Source of the DNA: Streptococcus henryi DSM 19005
Lineage (GTDB): Bacteria; Bacillota; Bacilli; Lactobacillales; Streptococcaceae
DNA length: 34,583 nucleotides
Assembly: GCF_000376985.1 (NCBI RefSeq)
Contig: NZ_AQYA01000020.1
Coordinates: 1-34,583, forward strand
Reading direction: 5' to 3'
The notes beneath the pieces are model-generated. The model worked only from the letters and a program-made list of their open reading frames with translations. It was not told the origin of the DNA and did no database searches. The translations under genes and the position numbers were made by a program. Positions 26,230 through 34,302 of this stretch are shown in pieces (the stretch's first letter is position 1; every line of letters begins with the position of its first letter).

Positions 26230-26261
26230 AAAAAACTCTTGGGGCGCCCCAAGAGTTTTTT
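26230..26261. terminator. Two-way terminator, GC-rich perfect palindrome
   Basis: AAAAACTCTTGGGGC followed by its complement, with A-run and T-run on both sides. It serves the converging LD-carboxypeptidase and transporter genes. Confidence 0.9.
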
Positions 26262-26306
26262 GTAACAATGACTGGACTTTATAAACAAGTCAAATGTTGT
26301 TTTTAA

Positions 26307-27518
26307 TTAAGCATTTTTCTTTGCAGAAATTTTCATATAAAGGATGTTAAGAGCTAATCCAACAAGAGCGAGTACAATGGCAACATAGAATGCCTGAGAG
26401 TAATTCCCGTTATTTGCGCCAGCCATTTGAACCGCAACACGTGGAGCAAAGAAGGCAGCAAGTGAATAACCTGTGAAGACAATACCGTAGTTTACACCTT
26501 GGTTAGCTGGACCATAGTTTTCCATGACGATTGATGGGAAAACACCCATGACACCACCGAAACAAATACCAAGTCCGATAATTCCGATAGTAAATCCGAT
26601 TTGTCCAGGTATCACTGTTAAAACGAATAGAGCAGCTGCTACCACTGAATAGATGATAAGAAGAGTTTTGCTGCGACCGATTTTATCAGATACAGATCCC
26701 CAAATCAAGCGACCGCTAGAATTAGCGATTGAGTAAAGTGAAACGTAAAGGGCGGCAGTTCCAGCTGATAAGCCAAACATTGTTTGACCAATTGGTGACG
26801 CCTGAGAAGCAATCATAAGACCAGAGAAAGCTCCCACAAAGAACATTGAAATTACAACGTAGAAGACAGGTGTCTTGAGCATATCAGTCCAAGTTTTGTT
26901 GACCTTACCAGCTCCTGATTGTGCTGGTGGATTCCAGCCTTCAGGTTTGTAACCAGCTGGAGCAGGTTTGATAAAGAAACTTGCAAGAATGACCACTACA
27001 AGATAAACAAGCCCAATCATTTTAAAGGCGTATTTGGCATCGTGGCTTTGAATGAGACTTGAAGCGATAGGTGATGCAATAACGGCAGCGAAGCCCATTC
27101 CACCAGTAAGAATACCCGAAGCAAGCCCACGTTTATCTGGGAAAAGGCGGAGCGTATTAGATAATGCACCTGAATAGGCGAAACATTGTCCCAAACCAGC
27201 TAACAACCCATAAGTAATGTAGAGCATAGCTGGACTAGTAACGAATCCTGTCAAGAAAAATCCTAGTGCAAATAAGAAAGCACCAATTGCGATTGTCCAT
27301 TTAACATATCCTTTGTCAACGAGGTAACCTCCAAGAATCATCGGAATTGGGCCAATGGCAGAATTAATTGTGAATGCCATCATGATTTGAGGCATTGTCC
27401 AGCCTGTTTGAGCGCTTAATGGTGCTGCAAAAACACTAAAAGCATAGACAGCTCCAGTACAGAGCAAAATAGCGGTAGAAGCGGCTATAACAAGCCAGCG
27501 ATTGAGTTTGGTTTCCAT
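26307..27518 (-). CDS. OFA-family MFS transporter (oxalate/formate-antiporter type)
   Basis: 403 residues, twelve membrane helices in two halves. OFA family blocks are present: GAVYAFSVFAAPLSAQTGW in helix 1 and the SVSDKIGRSKTLLIIY loop between helices 8 and 9. OFA proteins exchange small carboxylates such as oxalate, formate, lactate or pyruvate. Its real substrate here is unknown. It lies divergent from two flavoenzyme genes with a shared control region, so it could bring in an unsaturated acid and let the reduced product out. Its promoter has TTGACA-17-TACGAT with a Rex-like site 4 bases downstream. The ribosome site on the minus strand is GGGAGGAG. Confidence 0.9.
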   Translation of the reverse strand: METKLNRWLVIAASTAILLCTGAVYAFSVFAAPLSAQTGWTMPQIMMAFTINSAIGPIPMILGGYLVDKGYVKWTIAIGAFLFALGFFLTGFVTSPAMLYITYGLLAGLGQCFAYSGALSNTLRLFPDKRGLASGILTGGMGFAAVIASPIASSLIQSHDAKYAFKMIGLVYLVVVILASFFIKPAPAGYKPEGWNPPAQSGAGKVNKTWTDMLKTPVFYVVISMFFVGAFSGLMIASQASPIGQTMFGLSAGTAALYVSLYSIANSSGRLIWGSVSDKIGRSKTLLIIYSVVAAALFVLTVIPGQIGFTIGIIGLGICFGGVMGVFPSIVMENYGPANQGVNYGIVFTGYSLAAFFAPRVAVQMAGANNGNYSQAFYVAIVLALVGLALNILYMKISAKKNA

Positions 27519-27542
27519 AGAAAACTCCTCCCTAGAGATAAA

Positions 27543-27560
27543 TTGTTATTTTATTCACAA
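27543..27560. promoter_or_regulatory. Rex-like operator
   Basis: TTGTTA-TTTTAT-TCACAA differs from the Rex consensus TTGTGA-N6-TCACAA at one base. It lies 4 bases downstream of the transporter -10. Rex lets go when NADH is high, so genes here would be induced under excess reducing power. Confidence 0.5.
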
Positions 27561-27564
27561 TTGA

Positions 27565-27593
27565 ATCGTAACAAAATTTTAAGTCGATGTCAA
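27565..27593 (-). promoter_or_regulatory. Promoter of the OFA transporter
   Basis: On the minus strand TTGACA, 17 bases, TACGAT. The Rex-like site follows at once, in the classic repressor position. Confidence 0.6.
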
Positions 27594-27600
27594 CATATTT

Positions 27601-27614
27601 TGTAAACGTTTTTA
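27601..27614. promoter_or_regulatory. cre-like CcpA site 1
   Basis: TGTAAACGTTTTTA matches TGWNANCGNTNWCA at every fixed position except one (T for C). It lies between the two divergent promoters. Confidence 0.5.
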
Positions 27615-27642
27615 TCTTTTTATTAAATTGTTTATTTTTTAC

Positions 27643-27679
27643 AAAAAACGCTTTCAAAAAATATAAGTTATGTTATAAT
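27643..27679 (+). promoter_or_regulatory. Promoter of the flavoenzyme genes with overlapping cre-like site 2
   Basis: Extended -10 TGT-TATAAT (TATAAT 27674-27679) with TTTCAA (27652-27657) as a weak -35. AAAAAACGCTTTCA (27643-27656) is cre-like except for its first two bases and covers the -35, so CcpA would block it in rich sugar. Confidence 0.55.
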
Positions 27680-27714
27680 CGACACAAACAATAAATTGTG
27701 AAAGAGGTAACATA

Positions 27715-28323
27715 ATGAAATTAGTTGCTATCGTTGGAACCAATTCTGACCGTTCAACAAATCGTAAATTATTGAAATTCATGCAAAAACATTTTGCGCA
27801 GAAGGCTGAAATCGAAGTGCTAGAAATCAAAGATTTGCCAGCATTTAATGAACCAGAAGACAAAACATCACCTCAAGCTGTTGCGACTTTTTCTGAAAAA
27901 ATCTTGGCAGCAGATGGTGTTATCATTTCTACTCCTGAGTATGATCACACTATTCCAGCCCCATTAGCATCTGCCCTTGAATGGATTGCTTACACAAGCC
28001 GTGCCCTCATCAACAAACCAACTATGATTGTTGGCGCTTCGCTTGGTCTTTTGGGAACATCGCGTGCGCAGGCACACTTGCGTCAGATTCTAGACGCACC
28101 AGAGTTGAAAGCTCGTGTTATGCCAGGCACAGAATTCTTCCTTGGACATTCAGAACAAGTTTTGGATGATGACTTTAACTTAAATAACCCAGAAAAAGTA
28201 GCAGAGCTTGAAGAACATTTCTCAGAGTTTGTAGAATTTGTAACTCTGACAAATCAATTGGTCAAACCAGAAGACACCAATCGTAAGAAATCGTTCATCT
28301 GGGAAGAATGGTTGAAAGCTTAA
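27715..28323 (+). CDS. NADPH-dependent FMN reductase family protein
   Basis: 202 residues, flavodoxin-like fold: [20 protein letters not shown] phosphate loop, STPEYDHTIPAPLASALEW (the family STPEY-x-S-x-P block) and GASLGLLGTSRAQ. It should pass electrons from NAD(P)H to FMN or a flavin partner in the cytoplasm. It is a close paralogue of the first domain of the next protein: both open with [10 protein letters not shown] and keep the FMQKHFA and STPE-x-x-HTIP blocks. That points to tandem duplication. The gene ends 24 bases before the next, which has AGGAGG, so they are one operon. The free copy may charge the fused one or serve another acceptor. Confidence 0.9.
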   Translation: MKLVAIVGTNSDRSTNRKLLKFMQKHFAQKAEIEVLEIKDLPAFNEPEDKTSPQAVATFSEKILAADGVIISTPEYDHTIPAPLASALEWIAYTSRALINKPTMIVGASLGLLGTSRAQAHLRQILDAPELKARVMPGTEFFLGHSEQVLDDDFNLNNPEKVAELEEHFSEFVEFVTLTNQLVKPEDTNRKKSFIWEEWLKA

Positions 28324-28347
28324 TCTGAAATAGGAGGAAATAATCAC

Positions 28348-30762
28348 ATGAAATTAGTTGCTATTGTTGGTACTAATGCGAAAAAATCTTATAACCGCAT
28401 GCTCTTGCAATTTATGCAAAAACATTTTGCTAAAAAAGCCAATATCGAAATTTTGGAAATCACTGACGTTCCAATGTTTAATGAAACAGACGACCAAACT
28501 GATACAGCAGTTATACAAAACTTTAACACAAAAATTACGGAAGCTGATGGTGTTATCATCTCTACACCTGAACACAACCACACTATTCCATCAAGTCTCA
28601 ATAGCTTGCTTGAATGGCTATCTTTCAACGTTCATCCACTTGACGGCAAACCAACTATGATTCTTGGTGCTTCATATGATGTACAAGGGTCATCACGCGC
28701 TCAATTGCATCTTCGTCAAATTTTGGATGCACCGGGTGTTAATGCTACCGTTATGCCAGGTAGCGAGTTTTTGCTAAGTCGTGCTCATCGTGCCTTTGAT
28801 GTAGAGGGAAATCTTGTTAATGAAGGAACAGTTGATTTCTTGGATTCATGTTTCCTCCGTTTCCTTCGTTTTGTGGAAGTAGCTAATCAACTTAATTTGC
28901 CTGAAGAAGTGCGTTTTGAACCAGGTACCTATTCTGTAACCACTGAAGGCCACAATGGTAAACTTCCCATGGAAGTCACTTTGTCAGATGAAAGAATTGA
29001 AAAAATCGATATTGATTCGTCTGGTGAGTCTTCAGGTATTGCAGATATTGTGTTTACACGTGTTCCTGCTGAAATTATCGAAGGTCAGACCCTCAATGTT
29101 GATGCGATTTCAGGTGCTTCAGTCACTTCAAATGGTGTCCTTGATGGGGTTGCGCGTGCTATAAAATTAGCGGGTGGAAATCCTGATGTTCTTCGCAAAC
29201 GTGATAAAGCTCCTTCTGCCTTGGACAAAGAAGATAAAACCTATGAGGCTGATGTTGTGGTTGTCGGTGGTGGTGGAGCAGGTCTTGCCGCTGCGGCAGC
29301 TGTTATCCAAGAAGGCAAAAAAGTCATCGTTGTTGAAAAATTCCCAGCAGTTGGTGGTAACACTGTCCGTGCTGGTGGCCCAATGAATGCCCCAGACCCA
29401 GCTTGGCAAAATACCTTTGCTGCAAATCCAGGTGAAGCTCACAACTTGCAAGAGTTGATTAACACAGATGAAGCAAACATTGACCCAGAATACTTAGAAG
29501 ATTTCCGTGCTTTGAAAGTAGAAGTTGCCAACTATTTAGAAAACCCAACTTACCTCTTTGATTCTACACTTCTTTATCGTATTCAAACTTACATTGGTGG
29601 TAAACGTCAAGACCTTCAAGGAAATGAAATTCATGGTAACTACGACCTTGTTAAAGTCTTGACTGAAAAAGCCCTTAGCTCAGTTCGCTGGTTGGAAGAA
29701 ATTGGTGTGGAATTTGTCCGTGATGAAGTAACCATGCCAGTTGGTGCCCTATGGCGTCGTGGTCACAAACCTGTACAACCAATGGGATTTGCCTTTATCT
29801 CTGTCCTTGATAAATATGTTCGTGAAAATGGTGGAACCATTTTAACAGATTCACCAGTTAAAGAACTAATCGTTGAAGATGGAGCGGTTCGAGGTGTCAT
29901 TGCCCAAGGACGTAACGGTCAAACCATCACTGTAAATGCTAAAGCCGTTGTTATGGCATCAGGTGGTTTTGGTGCCAACACTAAGATGCTTCAACAGTAC
30001 AATACTTACTGGACAGAAATTGACGATAACATCGCAACATCAAACACACCAGCCGTAACAGGTGATGGTATTATCCTAGGTCAATCAGTTGGTGCAGATC
30101 TTGTTGGTATGGGATTCAGTCAAATGATGCCAGTATCAGATCCCGTTACAGGTGCACTCTTCTCTGGTCTTCAAGTACCGCCAGCAAACTTTATCATGGT
30201 CAACAAAGAAGGTAAACGTTTCGTTGATGAGTACGGTAGCCGTGATAAATTGTCTCAAGCAGCAATTGATAACGGTGGCCTCTTCTACCTTATTGCTGAT
30301 GATAAGATCAAAGCGACAGCCTACAACACTAGCCAAGAAAAAATTGATGCACAAGTGGCAGCAGGTACCCTTTACCGTGCCGATACTTTGGAAGAATTGG
30401 CTGAACAAATCGGTGTTGACCCAGAAACCTTCGTCACAACCATCAGAAACTACAACTCTTACGTAGATGCAGGATATGATCCTGAATTTGATAAGGGTGG
30501 ATTTGATCTTAAATGTGAAGTAGCACCGTTCTATGCAACACCACGTAAACCAGCTGTTCACCATACCATGGGTGGTCTCAAAATTGATACAACAACTCAT
30601 GTCATCAATGAAAATGGAGCTGTTATTTCAGGTCTTTATGCAGCAGGTGAAGTTGCAGGTGGTCTCCATGCAGGTAACCGTTTAGGTGGTAACTCACTGA
30701 CTGACATCTTCACATTTGGACGCATTGCAGGGATTACTGCAGTCGCTGAGAATTGTAATTAA
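28348..30762 (+). CDS. Three-domain flavin reductase, fumarate-reductase-like
   Basis: 804 residues. Domain 1 (1-190): NAD(P)H:FMN reductase. Domain 2 (about 200-275): FMN_bind with the flavin-attachment motif DAISGAS (252-258), so FMN is probably linked to S258 by ApbE. Domain 3 (302-804): FAD_binding_2 with [10 protein letters not shown], homologous to flavocytochrome c fumarate reductase. The fumarate site is kept: H473 (RGHKP), the proton-carrying R632 (SRD), H738/H739 (HHTMGG) and R778 (GNRLGGN). Electrons would run NAD(P)H, FMN, covalent FMN, FAD, then the double bond of an acid such as fumarate, urocanate or acrylate. No signal peptide, so it is cytoplasmic. The substrate is not decided by sequence. 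No ApbE gene is in the window. The frame is intact and highly expressed-looking in codon use. Confidence 0.92.
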   Translation: MKLVAIVGTNAKKSYNRMLLQFMQKHFAKKANIEILEITDVPMFNETDDQTDTAVIQNFNTKITEADGVIISTPEHNHTIPSSLNSLLEWLSFNVHPLDGKPTMILGASYDVQGSSRAQLHLRQILDAPGVNATVMPGSEFLLSRAHRAFDVEGNLVNEGTVDFLDSCFLRFLRFVEVANQLNLPEEVRFEPGTYSVTTEGHNGKLPMEVTLSDERIEKIDIDSSGESSGIADIVFTRVPAEIIEGQTLNVDAISGASVTSNGVLDGVARAIKLAGGNPDVLRKRDKAPSALDKEDKTYEADVVVVGGGGAGLAAAAAVIQEGKKVIVVEKFPAVGGNTVRAGGPMNAPDPAWQNTFAANPGEAHNLQELINTDEANIDPEYLEDFRALKVEVANYLENPTYLFDSTLLYRIQTYIGGKRQDLQGNEIHGNYDLVKVLTEKALSSVRWLEEIGVEFVRDEVTMPVGALWRRGHKPVQPMGFAFISVLDKYVRENGGTILTDSPVKELIVEDGAVRGVIAQGRNGQTITVNAKAVVMASGGFGANTKMLQQYNTYWTEIDDNIATSNTPAVTGDGIILGQSVGADLVGMGFSQMMPVSDPVTGALFSGLQVPPANFIMVNKEGKRFVDEYGSRDKLSQAAIDNGGLFYLIADDKIKATAYNTSQEKIDAQVAAGTLYRADTLEELAEQIGVDPETFVTTIRNYNSYVDAGYDPEFDKGGFDLKCEVAPFYATPRKPAVHHTMGGLKIDTTTHVINENGAVISGLYAAGEVAGGLHAGNRLGGNSLTDIFTFGRIAGITAVAENCN

Positions 30763-30792
30763 AACCCTTCTCATTTTCAAGAGAAATAAAAA

Positions 30793-30926
30793 AGAGTAGG
30801 ACAGAACTCAGCCAAGCAGATTTTAAGAAGTCATGAAATGACCAACTAAAAATCACTAGGCTACTGCGTTTTGATCTTACTAGGAACTATATTATAGAGG
30901 TCAGGCGTTTTTGCCTAGCCTCTTTC
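30793..30926. repeat. Dispersed intergenic repeat, copy 2
   Basis: Shares with the 18069-18279 element the opening GGACAGAACTC, the run CACTAGGCTACT followed by CGT and TTG, and a closing hairpin with GCCTAGCCTCT. It is shorter (about 130 bases) because the middle differs. Confidence 0.6.
30896..30923 (+). terminator. Repeat-derived terminator after the flavoenzyme operon
   Basis: AGAGGTCAGGC pairs with GCCTAGCCTCT around TTTTT-rich loop text, followed by TTCTT. It is the only hairpin seen after the 30762 stop. Confidence 0.55.
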
Positions 30927-31298
30927 TTATGAAGAAAAACAGGTTTAAGAAAGTAATATTAAGATGTAGTGAATTGCCAAAATTAAGGATAGCCAGCAGC
31001 CTATGAAAAAAGCCTACATTCTTCCTATATCGGATATCATATCAGATAAAAATGAACTAATAAACGAAGTTTGGGGATAGAGCAAAACTATTGCAATTTA
31101 TGCTTTATTTTTCATCTGAAGTTACCTAACAATTTTACTTAAATATCAGACGAAACTTATTAATTCTAATACATAATACATCATGTAAACCTTGATTATT
31201 ATCTATTTCACTGTTATTTTAGCATTCAAAAAAATTTGCATACAAAATGTGTTCCTATTTCTTAAAGTGTTTTGTACGGGGATGTATTTGGATAAAAC
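30927..31298. other. Gene-poor gap with a 25-residue frame
   Basis: AT-rich DNA with no recognised gene. The frame 31003-31080 would give 25 residues (MKKAYILPISDII, then an acidic end), but AAGGA is 13 bases upstream, too far for a good ribosome site, and there is no clear promoter. It may be a remnant. No transposon ends or other repeats are visible. Confidence 0.35.
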
Positions 31299-31327
31299 AA
31301 AAAGCTAGCCGTTATCGACTAGCTTTT
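31299..31327 (-). terminator. Terminator of the tRNA-Thr gene
   Basis: On the minus strand AAAAGCTAG pairs with CTAGCTTTT (loop about 10 bases), then TTGTTTT. It starts 6 bases past the tRNA end. Confidence 0.85.
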
Positions 31328-31332
31328 CTCTT

Positions 31333-31403
31333 TGCCACCACCGAGAATTGAACTCGGAACTGAGCATTACCATTGCTCTATTATACCATTTAACTATAGC
31401 GGC
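31333..31403 (-). tRNA. tRNA-Thr (anticodon GGT)
   Basis: 71 bases on the minus strand. Acceptor GCCGCTA pairs with TGGTGGC (two wobbles). D arm GTTA-AATGGTA-TAAT; anticodon arm GAGCA-ATGGTAA-TGCTC with anticodon GGT after U33; T arm CCGAG-TTCAATT-CTCGG. The discriminator is A and CCA is not encoded. The anticodon reads ACC and ACU threonine codons. Confidence 0.93.
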
Positions 31404-31415
31404 GCTTACCAATCT

Positions 31416-31444
31416 ATATTACTATAAAAATGAAAGCGATGCAA
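31416..31444 (-). promoter_or_regulatory. Promoter of the tRNA-Thr gene
   Basis: On the minus strand TTGCAT, 17 bases, TAATAT, ending 12 bases before the tRNA 5' end. Confidence 0.6.
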
Positions 31445-31551
31445 GTTTTTTTGATGAAATAGACTCAAGCTTCTATATGTTTTTATCATTGAAGTAAGAT
31501 GAAAACACTTGCTTAGTTTTTTGTCAAAGGGGCAATATTAATAGTAAGTTT

Positions 31552-31580
31552 TTGAATTTTAATCTAAAAAGGTCTAAAAT
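31552..31580 (+). promoter_or_regulatory. Promoter of the fused ABC transporter gene
   Basis: TTGAAT (31552-31557), 17 bases, TAAAAT (31575-31580). Transcription would start near 31587, after the ATG at 31584, so the real start is 31608. Confidence 0.6.
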
Positions 31581-31607
31581 AGTATGCATCAAAATACAGG
31601 AGATATT

Positions 31608-34130
31608 ATGCTAGAACTACATCATATATCAAAGGTTTACCATACTGCAGGCGTAGAGTTGCGTGCCTTGGATGATATTAATTTAAATTTCAGAGCAAAC
31701 GAATTCGTCTCTATTCTTGGACAATCTGGTTCTGGAAAAACGACAATGCTTAATATCATTGGTGGTTTGGACCAATACACTTCCGGTGATTTGTTGATTA
31801 ATGGTAAATCAACCAAAGATTTCAAAGATAGAGATTGGGATGCTTATCGAAACAACACTATTGGTTTTGTTTTTCAATCTTATAACTTGATTTCCCATCA
31901 ATCAGCTTTAAGCAACGTTGAAATGGCAATGACCCTATCTGGAGTATCAAAAACAGAGCGCCGTCAGCGTGCTCTGGATGCTTTGGAGAGAGTGGGTCTA
32001 GCCCAACACGCCCATAAAAAACCAAATCAAATGTCTGGCGGACAAATGCAGAGGATTGCTATTGCGCGCGCTTTAGTTAACAATCCAGATATTTTGTTGG
32101 CTGATGAGCCTACAGGTGCCTTGGATTCAGAAACCTCTGTTCAAATTATGGATTTGCTCAAAGAAATCGCTAGCGAACGGTTGGTTATTATGGTAACGCA
32201 TAACCCCGAACTTGCTGAACAATACTCTACACGATTGATTAGAGTTTTAGATGGGCATATAGTAGATGATTCCAATCCATACCAAAGTCAGACTTCACAA
32301 GCAGATGAAGTGATATTCAAAAAGACGAAAATGAATTTTTTGACTGCACTCAATCTTTCCTTCAATAATCTACTGACTAAAAAAGGGCGCACATTCTTGA
32401 CTGCTTTTGCTGGGTCTATAGGTATCATAGGAATCGCCTTGATCTTATCCCTCTCAAACGGAGTCCAGCAATACATTGATAAGGTCCAAGAAGATACGCT
32501 TGTGGCCTATCCTTTGTCCTTAAAGAAAGATAATGCCAACTCTTTATCCAGCTTACTTGGGGCTCGGATGTCTTCGGATAATAGCAAAGCTCCTAAGGGG
32601 ACAGTCGGAGTTAATACGACTTTGAAAAACATTTTGACTTCTGAAATCTCAGATAATGATTTAGCTTCATTCAAAAAATATCTTGACGAACACAGATCTG
32701 ATTATGAAGCAGTCACAAAAGATATCCAATACCACTATGATTTGCAACCACAGATTTATTCATCTGACACAGATAAAGAGATTACTGCTGTCAACCCATC
32801 TAACCTATCTTCTAAGTTAAAAACGGAAAACAGAACTGTAAAAGCCATGGCTAGCAATATGCAAGTTTGGTCAGAAATCAGTGACAGTAAGAAAATGCTA
32901 GAGTCACAGTACCAAGTTGTGACAGGGCATTTACCAGAAAACTACAATGAAGTAATTCTTATGGTAGATGAAAACCTAAAAGTCAGCGACTTTGTTCTCT
33001 ATAGCCTTGGCCTCAAAGATGTATCAGAACTAAATAATTTAGACAAAGCTAGTGAGACAAAAAAGGAATCGTTTGATTATAAGGATTTGCTAGATAAAAG
33101 CTTTAAACTTGTCATCAATTCTGATGTCTTCAAACAAGAAAATGGTATTTGGGTTAATAAATCCTCAGACAAAACCTTTATGACAAATCTGATCAATGGT
33201 TCGGAAGATATTAAGATTGTCGGTATTGTTAAACCAAAAGAAGGAACATCAAATAGTGGCTCTACAGGAGGCATCGGCTATACAAAAGCACTGACAAAAT
33301 ATGTTTCTGAAAAAGTGGAAGCTAGTGAAATCGCAAAAGAACAGAGAGCTAATCCGAATAAAAATGTCTTCACTGGTCAGGATTTTACGACCGATGGGAC
33401 AGAATTTTCATCTAGTAGTTTATCGCCTCAGCAACAGATGGCCTTAGCTTCTATGTCTGCTGAAGAATTAGCAGAATATGTTAGCCAATATAATGAGAAT
33501 GCTAATGCCACTTATGAAGATAATCTTGCTAAGATTGGTATGATAGATGAAGAAGAGCCGAGCAGCATCGATTTTTACGCTTCGAGTTTTGAAGGTAAAG
33601 ATGACTTGAAAGATTTGATAGCAAAATATAATGATAAAGTCAGTGAATCAGGTGAAGAAAATAAGGTAATCACATATACAGACGATATTGCATTGGTACT
33701 GTCATCTGTAACAACCATGATTAATATGATTACCTATGTTTTGATTGGATTCGTTGCTATTTCATTAGTTGTATCCTCTATCATGATTTCCATTATTACT
33801 TATATTTCAGTTCTTGAACGCACTAAAGAAATTGGTATTCTTAGAGCTATGGGAGCTTCCAAAAAAGACGTCCGTCGTATTTTTACTGCTGAAACAGCCA
33901 TTGAAGGTGTCATTTCTGGAGCTTTGGGAATTTTAATTACTGTTTTGTTGAATATACCAATCAATATGGTGATTGAAAAGATAACAGATGTTGAAAGTAT
34001 TTCCGTCTTACCAATTTGGGCTGCAGTTTTCCTAGTTGCTATTTCAATTATTCTAACTGTTCTAGCAGGACTCTTGCCATCACGTCTAGCAGCTAAAAAA
34101 GATCCAGTTGAGGCCTTACGTACCGAGTAA
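31608..34130 (+). CDS. Fused ABC ATPase-FtsX permease (MacB/LolD-like)
   Basis: 840 residues. The ATPase (about 1-230) has Walker A GQSGSGKTT with K44, signature MSGGQ and Walker B LLADEPTGALD. A linker leads to membrane helix 1 (near 258-280, AFAGSIGIIGIALIL). A large outer domain of about 400 residues follows, then three helices with the FtsX block ERTKEIGILRAMGASKKDVR, ending near residue 840. This is the MacB/FtsX mechanotransmission type: it does not carry solute through a tunnel but moves its outer domain, as in MacB, LolCDE or streptococcal Vex-like systems. ATG 31608 is chosen because AGGAG lies 5 bases upstream and the promoter places the transcript start past 31584. Its partner, if any, is not adjacent. 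Cargo unknown. Confidence 0.9.
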   Translation: MLELHHISKVYHTAGVELRALDDINLNFRANEFVSILGQSGSGKTTMLNIIGGLDQYTSGDLLINGKSTKDFKDRDWDAYRNNTIGFVFQSYNLISHQSALSNVEMAMTLSGVSKTERRQRALDALERVGLAQHAHKKPNQMSGGQMQRIAIARALVNNPDILLADEPTGALDSETSVQIMDLLKEIASERLVIMVTHNPELAEQYSTRLIRVLDGHIVDDSNPYQSQTSQADEVIFKKTKMNFLTALNLSFNNLLTKKGRTFLTAFAGSIGIIGIALILSLSNGVQQYIDKVQEDTLVAYPLSLKKDNANSLSSLLGARMSSDNSKAPKGTVGVNTTLKNILTSEISDNDLASFKKYLDEHRSDYEAVTKDIQYHYDLQPQIYSSDTDKEITAVNPSNLSSKLKTENRTVKAMASNMQVWSEISDSKKMLESQYQVVTGHLPENYNEVILMVDENLKVSDFVLYSLGLKDVSELNNLDKASETKKESFDYKDLLDKSFKLVINSDVFKQENGIWVNKSSDKTFMTNLINGSEDIKIVGIVKPKEGTSNSGSTGGIGYTKALTKYVSEKVEASEIAKEQRANPNKNVFTGQDFTTDGTEFSSSSLSPQQQMALASMSAEELAEYVSQYNENANATYEDNLAKIGMIDEEEPSSIDFYASSFEGKDDLKDLIAKYNDKVSESGEENKVITYTDDIALVLSSVTTMINMITYVLIGFVAISLVVSSIMISIITYISVLERTKEIGILRAMGASKKDVRRIFTAETAIEGVISGALGILITVLLNIPINMVIEKITDVESISVLPIWAAVFLVAISIILTVLAGLLPSRLAAKKDPVEALRTE

Positions 34131-34161
34131 GAAACTCTTAATCTTGTTATTTCATAGTAGG

Positions 34162-34201
34162 AAAACACTTGTCATTCTTATATAGATTGGCAGGTGTTTT
34201 T
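34162..34201 (+). terminator. Terminator after the fused ABC gene
   Basis: AAAACACTTGTCA pairs with TGGCAGGTGTTTT (13 pairs, two G-T) with T-run TTTTT. Confidence 0.8.
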
Positions 34202-34302
34202 GAATGCAGACATAAAACATCACTTCCAAAAATGCGCTTCACCACCACAAAAAGAAAAATGATAAAGTTTGAAAAAATAATTATTTTAAATCTTTATTTG
34301 AT

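Noticed and set aside
26230..26261. GC-rich perfect palindrome considered as an operator or attachment site
   Set aside because: It lies between converging genes with A/T runs on both sides, which is a two-way terminator.
30136..30600. 154-residue minus-strand frame inside the fumarate-reductase-like gene
   Set aside because: Cys-rich, featureless antisense of a conserved region; the plus frame keeps all catalytic motifs.
31416..31444. cre-like site near the tRNA promoter (TGAAAGCGATGCA)
   Set aside because: Two fixed positions of the consensus fail, and the sequence is explained by the tRNA promoter.
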